In this document: positions 9,454 to 18,404 of the stretch, piece after piece | Numbering within the stretch: position 1 is the stretch's first letter | Layout: each line of letters begins with the position of its first letter | Origin: Pacificibacter marinus | GTDB taxonomy: Bacteria; Pseudomonadota; Alphaproteobacteria; Rhodobacterales; Rhodobacteraceae | Direction of reading: 5' to 3' | Assembly (NCBI RefSeq): GCF_900109555.1 | Contig: NZ_FNZV01000001.1 | Span: 372,001 to 436,000, forward strand | DNA length: 64,000 nt | Made by a program: the position numbers and the translations under genes | Notes under the pieces: model-generated | Database searches by the model: none | Told to the model about the DNA's origin: nothing | The model's input: the letters and a program-made list of their open reading frames with translations, nothing else

Positions 9454-10050
9454 ATGAACACGACACTCCAGACCCAAATCCTCTTTTCTGACCGCTTGCG
9501 CGCAGCAACCCAGTCAACCCACGAGACTCTGGACCAATCCATCATGGCTGCAAAGCCATTTGAAAACCTCACAACATACGGGCAATTTTTACGGGTCCAG
9601 CACGGCATTCACCGCGACGTAGAACCACTTTATCGCTCTGCGGACTTGGCCAAGATTTTTGACAACCTGCAAGGACGCGCGCGTCTTGGCGCAGTCGAAC
9701 AAGACCTAGCCGATCTCGGAATACATCCACCCGATGAGACGAATGCCCCCGCCACGACTATGCTCGCGCAGCGCGATATGGCACAGGCTCTTGGCTGGCT
9801 TTATGTCATTGAGGGATCGAACATCGGAGCCGCCTTTTTACTTAAATATGCCAAGAAAATGGGATTGTCCGAAACCTATGGGGCGCGCCATATGGCTGAG
9901 CCACCAGAGGGGCGTGCGCCTTACTGGCGATCCGTCAAACAGACTTTGAATTCTGTGGCATTAACACAAGCCGACGAAGCACGCGCCGTCGCAGCAGCAG
10001 AGACCGCATTCAACCGTGTCCGACAACTGGTGCAGCGCCATCTCGGCTGA
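9454..10050 (+). CDS. Biliverdin-producing haem oxygenase
   Basis: 198 aa, the normal length for bacterial haem oxygenases (HmuO/BphO group). The proximal histidine is H23 in TQSTHETLDQ. The distal-helix region carries LYVIEGSNIGAAFLLK (about residues 116-131), which matches the flexible Gly-rich helix over the haem. The enzyme opens haem to biliverdin, CO and free iron in the cytoplasm. As the gene after the TonB receptor, it would release iron from imported haem. BphO-type oxygenases supply phytochrome chromophore, but no phytochrome gene is in the window. Confidence 0.88.
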   Translation: MNTTLQTQILFSDRLRAATQSTHETLDQSIMAAKPFENLTTYGQFLRVQHGIHRDVEPLYRSADLAKIFDNLQGRARLGAVEQDLADLGIHPPDETNAPATTMLAQRDMAQALGWLYVIEGSNIGAAFLLKYAKKMGLSETYGARHMAEPPEGRAPYWRSVKQTLNSVALTQADEARAVAAAETAFNRVRQLVQRHLG

Positions 10051-10098
10051 CCCAGACCGTTTCGGGTATCACGCTATAATAGCTTGGTTGAAAACCCT

Positions 10099-10749
10099 TT
10101 ACTGAGATGTGGCAGCAGACACAGCAAGAAGCGCAGATCCCGCAACACCGTCTATAAGCTTGATCCCAGTGCGTGCTTCAAGGTCGCCGAGCAGTGGGGC
10201 CATACCGGCACACCCCAAGACAACCGCATCGCTGTTATCGTGACGTTGCGCCGCAACAATAGCAGCCGCTAACTTTTCGCGTACGGGTTGAGACCCCGCG
10301 TCGATATCGAGCACCGCGATCCCGCTGGCATGCACTCCAAGACAGTTTTGGCTGAACCCTTGTGCTTTGATGTTGTGTTGGATCACAGGCACGGACAGCG
10401 TGACAGAGGTCACGACAGAAAAGCCCTGCCCCAACATTGCCCCCATGGTAAAGGCCGATTGACCGATGCCCAAAACAGGGCAACGTGCCGCTGCTCTTGC
10501 ACGGTCCAGCCCTGTATCGTCAAAGCATGCAATGACAATCGCATCAGCACCCATGGACTGCGCTTTATCCACCAGTTCCAACACACCGGGAATGGCCGCT
10601 TCGCCATCAGCAGCGCCTTCAATCGCAGGAGGGCCTGTTAGATTGGTCAAACCGGATATTGTGGCAAAAGGCACCGCCCTTTGCGCCACATCCACCACGC
10701 TTTGTGTCATGGCCTCTGTCGCATTGGGGTTTATGTAAACCACATGCAT
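10099..10749 (-). CDS. Asp/Glu/hydantoin racemase family protein
   Basis: 216 aa. The two-cysteine racemase signature is intact: C75 in VIACFDDTG and C180 in VVLGCAGM, and the N-terminus INPNAT is typical of the hydantoin-racemase (HyuE) branch. These enzymes racemise amino acids, hydantoins or related compounds without cofactor. The start ATG 10749 overlaps the permease stop (TGATG), so it is the last gene of a Pot-type ABC operon. The combination suggests import and interconversion of a hydantoin- or amino-acid-like compound. No hydantoinase is present in the window, so the exact substrate is open. Confidence 0.85.
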   Translation of the reverse strand: MHVVYINPNATEAMTQSVVDVAQRAVPFATISGLTNLTGPPAIEGAADGEAAIPGVLELVDKAQSMGADAIVIACFDDTGLDRARAAARCPVLGIGQSAFTMGAMLGQGFSVVTSVTLSVPVIQHNIKAQGFSQNCLGVHASGIAVLDIDAGSQPVREKLAAAIVAAQRHDNSDAVVLGCAGMAPLLGDLEARTGIKLIDGVAGSALLAVSAATSQ

Positions 10750-11585
10750 CAGACGGCCTTTCCTGCATCTGATCCAGACCGAGCGCGACGTTTGCCCATA
10801 AGCCAGACGATCACCAAAAAGATGCCGATGATGCCAAGAGAAAACAGGGTCGTGAAGGTGCCCAAGGCATAGATAACAGGTGTGGTCACATTGGTCGTCA
10901 TTCCGAAAATTTCAAGCGGCAGGGTGTTGTAACTGCCCGATGTCAACAACGTCCGCGCGAATTCGTCGTAGGACAACGTAAAGCCAAACAGTGCGACCCC
11001 GATGAGCGAGGGCGCGATGATGGGCAAGATTACGTGGCGGACGATTTGCCACGATGTCGCCCCTTGGTCACGCGCGGCTTCCTCGTAGGATTTATCGAAA
11101 CGGTTGAAAACGGCGAACATGATCAAAAGTCCAAAGGGCAGTGTCCACGTCAATTGACTGCCAAACCCTGAGGTGGCCCAATGCACTTTGAACCCGAGTT
11201 GATTGAAAATCAGACCAACACCAAGGGACACAAGAATAGACGGGATCACGAGCGATGTGATGGCGAAATAGAACAACACCGCTGATCCCGCGAACCGCTT
11301 GCGAAATGCCAAACCTGCCGACACGGACACAACAACTGTGGTGATCATCACCATAAACCCAAGCGCTAGAGACCGGCGGAACGATCCCCAAATATCGCCC
11401 ACGGCTTGCTGTTCAAACAGTTCACGAAACCAGTTGAACGACGTGCCCCGCATTGGAAACGTCAGCCCGCCTTTTTCGCCCTGAAATGACAAAACGCCAA
11501 TGGTTAGCGTCGGACCGTAGAGAAACAAAAGAAACACACAGAAAAAACCAGAAAGAACGTAGAATGAACGAGAACGCTGTTCCAT
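10749..11585 (-). CDS. ABC transporter permease, PotC type
   Basis: 278 aa inner-membrane permease with six hydrophobic segments. The EAA loop is clear at EEAARDQGATSWQIVRHVIL. It belongs to the spermidine/putrescine/thiamine-type branch. A good ribosome site (AAGGAG, 8 bases) precedes ATG 11585. It pairs with the adjacent PotB-type permease and the PotA/PotD-type subunits in the same operon. The neighbouring racemase argues against simple polyamine uptake. Confidence 0.9.
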   Translation of the reverse strand: MEQRSRSFYVLSGFFCVFLLFLYGPTLTIGVLSFQGEKGGLTFPMRGTSFNWFRELFEQQAVGDIWGSFRRSLALGFMVMITTVVVSVSAGLAFRKRFAGSAVLFYFAITSLVIPSILVSLGVGLIFNQLGFKVHWATSGFGSQLTWTLPFGLLIMFAVFNRFDKSYEEAARDQGATSWQIVRHVILPIIAPSLIGVALFGFTLSYDEFARTLLTSGSYNTLPLEIFGMTTNVTTPVIYALGTFTTLFSLGIIGIFLVIVWLMGKRRARSGSDAGKAV

Positions 11586-11586
11586 T

Positions 11587-12441
11587 TTACAGCTCCTTTC
11601 GGATGTTGACGAAGCGCAATAATAAACCGATCACGATAAGCACTGTACACAAAAGCACCACAGCAGTGGCGGCCGCAGACGGATATTGCAGCAGCGAAAT
11701 ATCGTTTGAAATCAGTCTGCCGACGTTGGCTTTTTGACTACCAGACATAAAGCGCACAGTGATGAAATCCCCCATGACCAACGTCACGACAAAGATCGTG
11801 CCGATCATGATGCCCGGTTTGGTCAAAGGCACAATCACATGCCACAGCGTTTGCAACCCCGTGGCCCCATTGTCATAGGCCGCCTCAATAAAAGACTTAT
11901 CGATCCGCATCATCGTGTTGAAAATCGGCACGACCATAAACAGCGTATAAAGATGCACAAAGGCGAGGATGACGGAAAAATCCGAGTAGAGCAGCCATTC
12001 TAAAGGCTCATCAATAACACCCCAAGATATCAACGCTTGATTGGCAATGCCATTGCGCCCAAGGAACGGAATCCATGAAATCATGCGGATAATATTCGAC
12101 GTCAAAAACGGAATTGTACAAAGCAAAAAGAGTGCCGTTTGCATTGCTTGCGTGCGCACGTGGAACGCCAAGAAATACGCAACAGTAAAGCCAATTGCCA
12201 AGGTAAAGGCCCATGTGATGATTGCGTATTTGAACGTTGCGAAAAAGACTTTGTAGGTGACCGGCGAGCCAAACAGAAAGGCGTAATTGTCGAATTGAAA
12301 TGCGGGGTAAATTGAAAATTCAGTTGCCCCCCAAAAACTCACCACAACGATCATGAAAATGGGAGCAATGAGAAACGCGAGCAGCACAGCCATCAACGGG
12401 GCCGCTTGGAGGTAAGCAATAAAATCGCGAGGTTTGCGCAT
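11587..12441 (-). CDS. ABC transporter permease, PotB type
   Basis: About 284 aa with six membrane segments and the EAA loop at FIEAAYDNGATGLQTLWHVIVP. Start ATG 12441 has GGGAA 6-7 bases upstream; ATG 12453 adds four residues and is also possible. The stop is two bases before the PotC-type start. It forms the heterodimeric channel with the PotC-type permease. Confidence 0.9.
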   Translation of the reverse strand: MRKPRDFIAYLQAAPLMAVLLAFLIAPIFMIVVVSFWGATEFSIYPAFQFDNYAFLFGSPVTYKVFFATFKYAIITWAFTLAIGFTVAYFLAFHVRTQAMQTALFLLCTIPFLTSNIIRMISWIPFLGRNGIANQALISWGVIDEPLEWLLYSDFSVILAFVHLYTLFMVVPIFNTMMRIDKSFIEAAYDNGATGLQTLWHVIVPLTKPGIMIGTIFVVTLVMGDFITVRFMSGSQKANVGRLISNDISLLQYPSAAATAVVLLCTVLIVIGLLLRFVNIRKEL

Positions 12442-12533
12442 CAGGTTTCCCATGTGGTCAGGTGTGGTCGTTGAAAATATCGTCAGGTGAAAGGCGCAGA
12501 CAAAAAGCCCGCGCCCATCATTGTTGATGCGTT

Positions 12534-13796
12534 TTAGGCCGCGATGAATTCATTCCATTTTCGGACCATGTATTGGTTTTCGTCCATGACAGAGTTCCAA
12601 CACGCAACTGCGCCCATGCGATCTGTGAAAGATCCGCCATCGCGCACGTCACCCGCGACAGCAAGCTGATCACCTGTTGGGGATGTGATAACGCCTGTGG
12701 CCGCTTTGCCTTCGTACCAGTAGCCCCATTCGTTTTCAGTCATGAATTCTTTGGAAGTTTCAGGCACAGCAGAGTAATACCCTTGGCGCATCAAATAGCC
12801 GCCAACCCAACCAGACAGATACCAGTTGATGTATTCATATGCCGCTTCAAGTTCCATGCCAGACAGGCTGGCTGAAAGACCAAGGCCACCGCCCCAAGAA
12901 CGGTAACCTTCTTTAAGCGGCTGATACACACATGGCACGCCACGTGATTTGACCGCTGTAATCGCAGGTGACCACATGGATTGAATGACAACTTCGCCAG
13001 AAGCCATCAAGTTCACGGATTCATCAAAAGACTTCCAGAACGCACGGAATTGACCGTTTTGTTTCGCAGCCGTGAAGATCGCGAATGTCTTGTCGATCTC
13101 GTCTTTGGTCATATTGCCTTTGTCGCCGTACTGGATTTCACCCATAGCTTCGCAGACCATCGCCATGTCCATGATGCCGATAGATGAGATGTCCAAGATA
13201 GAAGCTTTGCCCTTGAACTCAGGGTTCAAAAGTTCCGCCCAGCTGTCAATCGGGCGATTGATCAAATCAGGACGAATGCCAAGAGTATCCGCGTTGTAAA
13301 TCGTCGGAATAAGCGTCATCCAACCGGATTCATCCGTGGCAAATTTGGTGCTGCCCGGGCCTTCAACGAAACCAACAGTGTGCGGTGCGGTGCCTTGTGC
13401 AATCACGCTTTCAGGTGTCAATTTACCAGAACGGAACGTGCCCGCGATATTGTCATAGTTGGCAATTTTAGACGCATCCATTGCTTGCAGATTGCCTGTT
13501 GGCCAAACTTTCTTACAAATCCAGTATTCGATGTCTGCAATGTCAAAGCTGTCAGGCTGAGTGGCGGCACGCTGTGTCACGCTGTCGGAATCCAGCGCCG
13601 TCATTTCCAAATTGAACCCTAGATCTTCTTTAACCTTGGTGGCCACATCGTTGAGGTTTGACACCCCTGTGCCGAACTGGCGCAGAGTAATATCTTTGAT
13701 TTCTTGAGCCCACACCATGGGTGCAGCAAGTGTTGACGCGGCGGCTGCTGCGCCCGTTTTCAAAAGAGTTCGGCGGCTATAACGCATTTTAGACAT
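12534..13796 (-). CDS. Pot-type ABC substrate-binding protein with Tat signal
   Basis: 420 aa periplasmic binding protein of the SBP_bac_8/PotD type. The N-terminus SRRTLLKTG followed by an Ala-rich hydrophobic stretch and VWAQ is a twin-arginine signal, so it is exported folded. The mature part begins EIKDITLRQFGTG. GGGA lies about 8 bases before ATG 13796. It comes directly after the ATPase gene and before both permeases. Substrate is not readable from sequence. The cluster partner is a racemase of hydantoin/amino-acid type. Confidence 0.88.
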   Translation of the reverse strand: MSKMRYSRRTLLKTGAAAAASTLAAPMVWAQEIKDITLRQFGTGVSNLNDVATKVKEDLGFNLEMTALDSDSVTQRAATQPDSFDIADIEYWICKKVWPTGNLQAMDASKIANYDNIAGTFRSGKLTPESVIAQGTAPHTVGFVEGPGSTKFATDESGWMTLIPTIYNADTLGIRPDLINRPIDSWAELLNPEFKGKASILDISSIGIMDMAMVCEAMGEIQYGDKGNMTKDEIDKTFAIFTAAKQNGQFRAFWKSFDESVNLMASGEVVIQSMWSPAITAVKSRGVPCVYQPLKEGYRSWGGGLGLSASLSGMELEAAYEYINWYLSGWVGGYLMRQGYYSAVPETSKEFMTENEWGYWYEGKAATGVITSPTGDQLAVAGDVRDGGSFTDRMGAVACWNSVMDENQYMVRKWNEFIAA

Positions 13797-13841
13797 GTGG
13801 TGGTCCCTTGTTGATTGCTTGAGTTGGATTGAGTGTTTCGT

Positions 13842-14816
13842 TTACGCTTGGAGGCGGTGGAGCCGCCCCTCATCCCACGCGAGCATGACCGCATCGCCTG
13901 GATTTTTTGGTGTGTCGAAAAACTTATGATCTGGCATCAACGCAAGCACATCTTCGCCTGCTGCGGTGCGCGCATTGAGGACCACATGAGCCCCTTGATA
14001 TTCAACGGATGTGATCGTCGCGGCCAAGCCCGTAGTCTCAAAACGAATATCATCGGCGCGTAAAGCGACCTTGCCGCCCTCAAAGGCTATGACGTTATGA
14101 CCGCCCATAAAGCGTGCCACGAATTCTGTTTTGGGGGCTGACCACACCTCACGGGCAGGTCCGGATTGTTCAATCACCGCGTTGTTCATGACGACCAATT
14201 CATCGCCAAGCGCCAAAGCTTCGTCTTGACCGTGGGTGACGTGAATGAATGTGATGCCAAGCTCGCGTTGTAGTTTTTTCAATTCGGCACGCATGCGAAT
14301 GCGTAAAAAGGGATCAAGGGCTGATAGCGGTTCATCCAAAAGCAGCACTTTGGGTTTCGTCACCAACGCCCGCGCCAAGGCAACGCGTTGCTGTTGCCCC
14401 CCCGACAGTTGTGCAGGAAGACGCTCGGCCAATGCCGTGAGGTCGACCATTTCTAGCAACTCATTGGCACGCGCATATCGCGAAGGTTTATCCTCGCCCT
14501 TCATACGCAATGAAAAGGCAACGTTGTCACGCACATTCAGGTGCGGAAAAAGCGCGTAGTTTTGAAACATCATCGCGGTGCCACGTTTGGCTGGCGGCAG
14601 ATGTGAGACATCGAACCCATCCAAAACCACAGATCCGTCCGTGACTGTTTCATGACCTGCAATCATGCGCAAAGTGGATGATTTTCCGCAGCCAGAAGGC
14701 CCCAAGAGGCACACATAACTTCCAGCTTTAAATTTGGCATTGATCCGATCAACAGCGAGCGCGTCGCCATATTTTTTCGTCACATTAATCAGTTCAAGAT
14801 CGTAACCGTTGCTCAT
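13842..14816 (-). CDS. ABC transporter ATP-binding protein, PotA type
   Basis: 324 aa. Walker [10 protein letters not shown] (about residues 39-47), Q-loop MMFQNYALFPH, signature LSGGQQQRVALARAL, Walker B VLLLDEPLSALD and H-loop THGQ are all intact. A C-terminal TOBE-like domain occupies about residues 250-324. Start ATG 14816 is preferred (GGAG six bases upstream) over a GTG two codons earlier. It is the first gene of the operon and faces the GntR regulator across a spacer containing a perfect TTGTATACAA operator. Confidence 0.92.
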   Translation of the reverse strand: MSNGYDLELINVTKKYGDALAVDRINAKFKAGSYVCLLGPSGCGKSSTLRMIAGHETVTDGSVVLDGFDVSHLPPAKRGTAMMFQNYALFPHLNVRDNVAFSLRMKGEDKPSRYARANELLEMVDLTALAERLPAQLSGGQQQRVALARALVTKPKVLLLDEPLSALDPFLRIRMRAELKKLQRELGITFIHVTHGQDEALALGDELVVMNNAVIEQSGPAREVWSAPKTEFVARFMGGHNVIAFEGGKVALRADDIRFETTGLAATITSVEYQGAHVVLNARTAAGEDVLALMPDHKFFDTPKNPGDAVMLAWDEGRLHRLQA

Positions 14817-14991
14817 ATCCACTCCATACGCCCACTATCTTGTGCGGGCTGCGTTTGACGTATCGCCCCTCAAGTTCACGCGAATTCACTGTTTGTGGAC
14901 TAGATTTTTCAACGCATAGGCTTGGCAAATACGCGCATTGGCGCTTTTTTGTGCACTTAAACCGCAAATGGTCGCAATATTGTGCTCAAAA

Positions 14992-15001
14992 TTGTATACA
15001 A
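14992..15001. promoter_or_regulatory. Candidate GntR (FCD) operator TTGTATACAA
   Basis: Perfect 10-bp palindrome in the 253-base divergent spacer between the Pot-type operon and the adjacent GntR gene. TTGTATACAA is a typical core for FadR-subfamily (FCD) GntR regulators. It is 69 bases upstream of the regulator's start, a good position for control of both directions. Confidence 0.65.
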
Positions 15002-15069
15002 CTTTGGTTACATCATCTCGCTTGAATTAAATGCGCCGTGATTCCAGTATGGATATGAAGGAAATTCCA

Positions 15070-15756
15070 ATGACCGAAATACCCATTCCAGCCCCCACAG
15101 CACATCAATTATTCGAAAAACTCGAGTTAGCGATTCACGAGCATCAATTGGCACCAGGCACCAAACTCGGCGAAGACGACATCGGGGACATATACGGTGT
15201 GAGCCGAACGACAGTGCGCGCGGCGCTGCAAACGCTCTCGCATCAACGTCTTGTCGAACACAAACGTAACAGGGGCGCTTTCGTCGCGCAGCCCTCTGTG
15301 CGCGAAGCCCGCGAAGTGTTTGAAGCCCGCGCTCTTATAGAGCCCCGCACAGCCTATTCTGCCGCTGAGCGCGCAAGCCCCGAAGACATCCTAAAACTGC
15401 AAGCTCATATAGATGCCGAACATGAAGCCTTGGCAGATGGAAACCACGGGCGGGCCTTGTACTTGTCGGGGCAGTTTCACATCGAAATCGCAAAGATTGC
15501 AGATCAGCAAACGATCGAAACCTTTATCACGCAACTTATGTCACGGTCATCGCTTATTGTGGCACTCTATTGGCAGCGCCGTGCCGCCATGTGCGAAAGC
15601 CATGCTCATGATGCGTTGATTTCAGCCTTTGCCGATCACGATGGTCCACGCGCAGAAGAGTTGATGAAAAACCATCTTGTTGATCTGGTCACCTCACTCG
15701 ATCTGCGCAACAAAGTGTCCGCGCCCTTATCTTTAAAGGATGCCCTTTCAAGATGA
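15070..15756 (+). CDS. GntR-family transcriptional regulator (FCD type)
   Basis: 228 aa. An N-terminal winged helix-turn-helix (about residues 10-75, LAPGTKLGEDDIGDIYGVSRTTVRAAL in shortened form) is followed by an all-helical FCD ligand domain (about 90-215). Start ATG 15070 is chosen because AAGGA lies 7 bases upstream; ATG 15049 and 15031 lack such a site. It is divergent from the Pot-type ABC/racemase operon and overlaps the downstream acetyltransferase by ATGA. It probably represses the transporter operon and responds to the imported compound or a product. Confidence 0.88.
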   Translation: MTEIPIPAPTAHQLFEKLELAIHEHQLAPGTKLGEDDIGDIYGVSRTTVRAALQTLSHQRLVEHKRNRGAFVAQPSVREAREVFEARALIEPRTAYSAAERASPEDILKLQAHIDAEHEALADGNHGRALYLSGQFHIEIAKIADQQTIETFITQLMSRSSLIVALYWQRRAAMCESHAHDALISAFADHDGPRAEELMKNHLVDLVTSLDLRNKVSAPLSLKDALSR

Positions 15757-16628
15757 CCCTCACCCCCTCTCGCACCTCGCCCCTACCTCACAATGTAAGC
15801 TTTCACACCGCAACTTTGGACGAAGTAGAGCAAATGATAGCTTGGGCAGCGGATGAAGGATGGAATCCCGGTCTTGATGATGCACCCGCGTTTCGGGCCG
15901 CCGATCAAGACGGATTTTTCATTGCACGCCATGCTGGACAAACGGTCGCGGCAATTTCGGTCGTCAATCACGATGAAACGATGGCCTTTTTAGGTCTCTA
16001 TCTGTGCCACCCAGATTTTCGCGGCAAAGGCATTGGCCTAGGACTTTGGACACATGCCCTAAAACATGCAGGCACGCGCTGTGTGGGATTGGACGGCGTT
16101 GCAGCACAAGAGGCGAATTACGCAAAGTCAGGCTTTGTCCGCCAAGGGGCAATCACACGCATGCAGGGATTATCGCCAAACCTGTCTGTCACAGGCACCC
16201 GTCCGATAGACATAAACCGCGACCACACGGAAATCGCCAAGCTCGACACACAAGCAAATGGATATGCGCGGCCCAAATTCTTATTACACTGGATCAGCGA
16301 TCACACGAAAAGTCGCAAAACGGTTGTCGCAGAACAAGCAGGCCAACTCACCGGGTTTGCAACTGCGCGACTTTGCCATGACGGGGTAAAAATCGGCCCC
16401 ATCGTTGCGCCAGATGATGAAACTGCTCTAGCGCTTTTGCAAGCCGCAGCAACCGCATTGAATGCACAACAGATTATTGTCGACATCCCCGACTGCCAAG
16501 TCAGCTTGCACAAGACACTGGATGCGCTTGGCTATATCGCCACATTTGAAACAGCCCATATGTTCCGTGGCACACCACCCAAATCCTCAATGCTGTATCG
16601 TGCCGTCGCAACGATGGAATGCGGTTAA
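15753..16628 (+). CDS. GNAT-family N-acetyltransferase
   Basis: 291 aa. The N-terminal GNAT domain (about residues 15-140) holds the acetyl-CoA loop HPDFRGKGIGLGLW. The C-terminal half (about 150-290) looks like the Acetyltransf_18 domain that follows GNAT in YitH-like proteins. Translationally coupled to the GntR gene (ATGA overlap). It may acetylate an amine produced from, or imported by, the neighbouring racemase/ABC system; the acceptor is unknown. Confidence 0.82.
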   Translation: MTLTPSRTSPLPHNVSFHTATLDEVEQMIAWAADEGWNPGLDDAPAFRAADQDGFFIARHAGQTVAAISVVNHDETMAFLGLYLCHPDFRGKGIGLGLWTHALKHAGTRCVGLDGVAAQEANYAKSGFVRQGAITRMQGLSPNLSVTGTRPIDINRDHTEIAKLDTQANGYARPKFLLHWISDHTKSRKTVVAEQAGQLTGFATARLCHDGVKIGPIVAPDDETALALLQAAATALNAQQIIVDIPDCQVSLHKTLDALGYIATFETAHMFRGTPPKSSMLYRAVATMECG

Positions 16629-16646
16629 ACGCGACGGGCATCGCCC

Positions 16647-17333
16647 TTAGGGGTCACTGCTGGATTCGGTATCGCTCGGCCAATCGTTTAAACCTTTGAC
16701 ACGGCGAAAACTTTCTTCGCCGGCCAGCACGTAACGCAAAAGTAAAAGCTCGACATGCGCGGCGTCACGGCTGGAAAAGGCGCGCAACATTTGGCGCTGC
16801 AACTCAACAAGCACCTGCAAGGATTGCGCTTCCCCCAGTGTCGCAAATCGCACCGACTGGATTTGCGCCATATACCGCAAAATCGTGTCGCGCAGCTCGA
16901 CGTTTGGCACGGCCATAATCCACGTACGACGAATGGTTTCAGAAGCGGCGTACAGACTTTCGATGTCGCCCGTTTCTAACGTGCGCTCAGATTGCGCGAC
17001 GGCCGCCTTGAGCACATCAAGATCACTTTGCGTGAGCTTGGCCGTTGCCAAAGCCGCCGCACGAGGCTCTAGCAGGCGACGCAATTCAAAAATCTCTAAA
17101 ATCTGTTTGAGCTGCAGATTGGGCAATGCAAAGCCACGCGTTGTGCTGGTCAAATAGCCTTCGTGCGTGAGCCGCATAAGCGCATCGCGCACGGGCATCC
17201 GCGAAACCTTAAGCTCGGCAGCGATGGCCGTATCAACAAGCCGATCCGTATACGAAACTTCGCCCCGCTGAATGCGCCCAAGATAGGTTTCGTAGATTTG
17301 ATCTTTTATATGGCGCTTCGGCGTATTAGACAT
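16647..17333 (-). CDS. GntR-family transcriptional regulator (FCD type)
   Basis: 228 aa with an N-terminal winged HTH (DTAIAAELKVSRMPVRDALMRL region, about residues 33-55) and an FCD-like C-terminal domain (from about residue 80, FELRRLLEPRAAALA). AGGAG lies 6 bases before ATG 17333. It is convergent with the acetyltransferase and divergent from the amino-acid transporter genes at 17508. The shared spacer contains two GTATAC half-sites, so this regulator most likely controls the downstream ABC/PLP-enzyme operon. Confidence 0.87.
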   Translation of the reverse strand: MSNTPKRHIKDQIYETYLGRIQRGEVSYTDRLVDTAIAAELKVSRMPVRDALMRLTHEGYLTSTTRGFALPNLQLKQILEIFELRRLLEPRAAALATAKLTQSDLDVLKAAVAQSERTLETGDIESLYAASETIRRTWIMAVPNVELRDTILRYMAQIQSVRFATLGEAQSLQVLVELQRQMLRAFSSRDAAHVELLLLRYVLAGEESFRRVKGLNDWPSDTESSSDP

Positions 17334-17393
17334 TTTTACTCCTAGAAACAGTATTCCAATTTTTAATCAGCATTACAAGATATAGGGAAAAAC

Positions 17394-17440
17394 GTATACA
17401 ATAAGCTTTAAGCTTAAACAAAATGTTTGTATCCGTATAC
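17394..17440. promoter_or_regulatory. Paired GTATAC operator candidates
   Basis: GTATAC occurs at 17394-17399 and again at 17435-17440, both inside the 174-base divergent spacer. The intervening DNA is AT-rich and contains AAGCTTTAAGCTT. The hexamer is the centre of typical FCD-GntR operators, matching the divergent regulator. Confidence 0.5.
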
Positions 17441-17507
17441 TGAATGTGTAAACGATATGGGATTAACAGCTTAAAAAGCACACTACACAACAACAGGGAT
17501 TTCACCA

Positions 17508-18317
17508 ATGACCACTAGACGGACGATTCTCACAGGCCTCGCATTTGCCACGATCACTGCCCTTTCAGGCGTCAGCGCTATGGCACAAGACGTTTTGCGC
17601 GTCGGGTCTTACCCCGCAAACCCACCATGGGAATTCAAAAACGAAGCGGGCGATTTCGAAGGCTTTGAAGTCGACATCATCACCGAAGTCGCCAAACGCC
17701 TCGATATGAATGTCGAGATCACGGGTCTTGATTTTCGTGCGCTTTTTGTGGCCTCGGCATCCGGTCGCGTTGATGCGGTTATCTCGTCTTTGACGATCAC
17801 CGAAGAACGTTTAGAAGCGCAATCTTTCACCCAGCCTTATTTCTCTGGCGCACTTGGTGTTGGCACGAAAGACACAGCTGAGATCGCCGGCCTTGCAGAC
17901 CTTAAGGGCAAGCGCATTGGGTCGATCGCAACATCCTTTCCCGAAACATGGCTTAAAGAACGCGAAGATGAGTTGGGATATGCATCCTATTCCAGCTACG
18001 ATTCCACAGCCAACCTGCTAACAGATCTGCGCAGCGGTCGCATCGAAGCCGCCGTCAACGACATTGTCGGGTTGCGATATGCCTTTGCTCAGATGCAAGA
18101 CAGCGGTCTTCAGGTGTCTGTTGAGATCCCGACAGGTGACAAGTTCGCCATCATGATGCCTAAAGAGTCCGAAAACCTTGAGGCAGTGAATGATGCCATT
18201 TCAGCCATGAAAGAAGACGGCACAATGGCCGAAATCTTTGAAAAATGGATGGGCGTTGCGCCCGCGGCGGGCAGCCTTACGGTCACACCTATGCCTGTTC
18301 CCACAACAGCCGAGTAA
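17508..18317 (+). CDS. Polar amino-acid-type ABC substrate-binding protein
   Basis: 269 aa SBP_bac_3 protein. It has a signal peptide of about 26 residues (RRTILTGLAFATITALSGVSAMA). The motif VGSYPANPPWEF and the aspartate in GFEVDIITEVAKRL, which bind the ligand alpha-amino group in this family, are present. The R in SSLTITEER corresponds to the carboxylate-binding region. AGGGA precedes ATG 17508. It is followed by a single permease and a PLP enzyme, so it likely imports an amino acid or amino-acid-like compound used by that enzyme. Confidence 0.9.
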   Translation: MTTRRTILTGLAFATITALSGVSAMAQDVLRVGSYPANPPWEFKNEAGDFEGFEVDIITEVAKRLDMNVEITGLDFRALFVASASGRVDAVISSLTITEERLEAQSFTQPYFSGALGVGTKDTAEIAGLADLKGKRIGSIATSFPETWLKEREDELGYASYSSYDSTANLLTDLRSGRIEAAVNDIVGLRYAFAQMQDSGLQVSVEIPTGDKFAIMMPKESENLEAVNDAISAMKEDGTMAEIFEKWMGVAPAAGSLTVTPMPVPTTAE

Positions 18318-18326
18318 TCCCTTCAC

Positions 18327-18353
18327 GCGGCCCAGCGACACCTGCTGGGCCGC
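18327..18353 (+). promoter_or_regulatory. Intercistronic hairpin after binding-protein gene
   Basis: Perfect 10-bp stem GCGGCCCAGC / GCTGGGCCGC, 7-base loop, 10 bases after the binding-protein stop and ahead of the permease. Followed only by TCGACCCTTT, so it is a stabiliser or weak attenuator rather than a clear terminator. Confidence 0.65.
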
Positions 18354-18404
18354 TCGACCCTTTAAGATGACGTGCCCAATTGCGCCTCTACGACCGGAGC
18401 CCCT

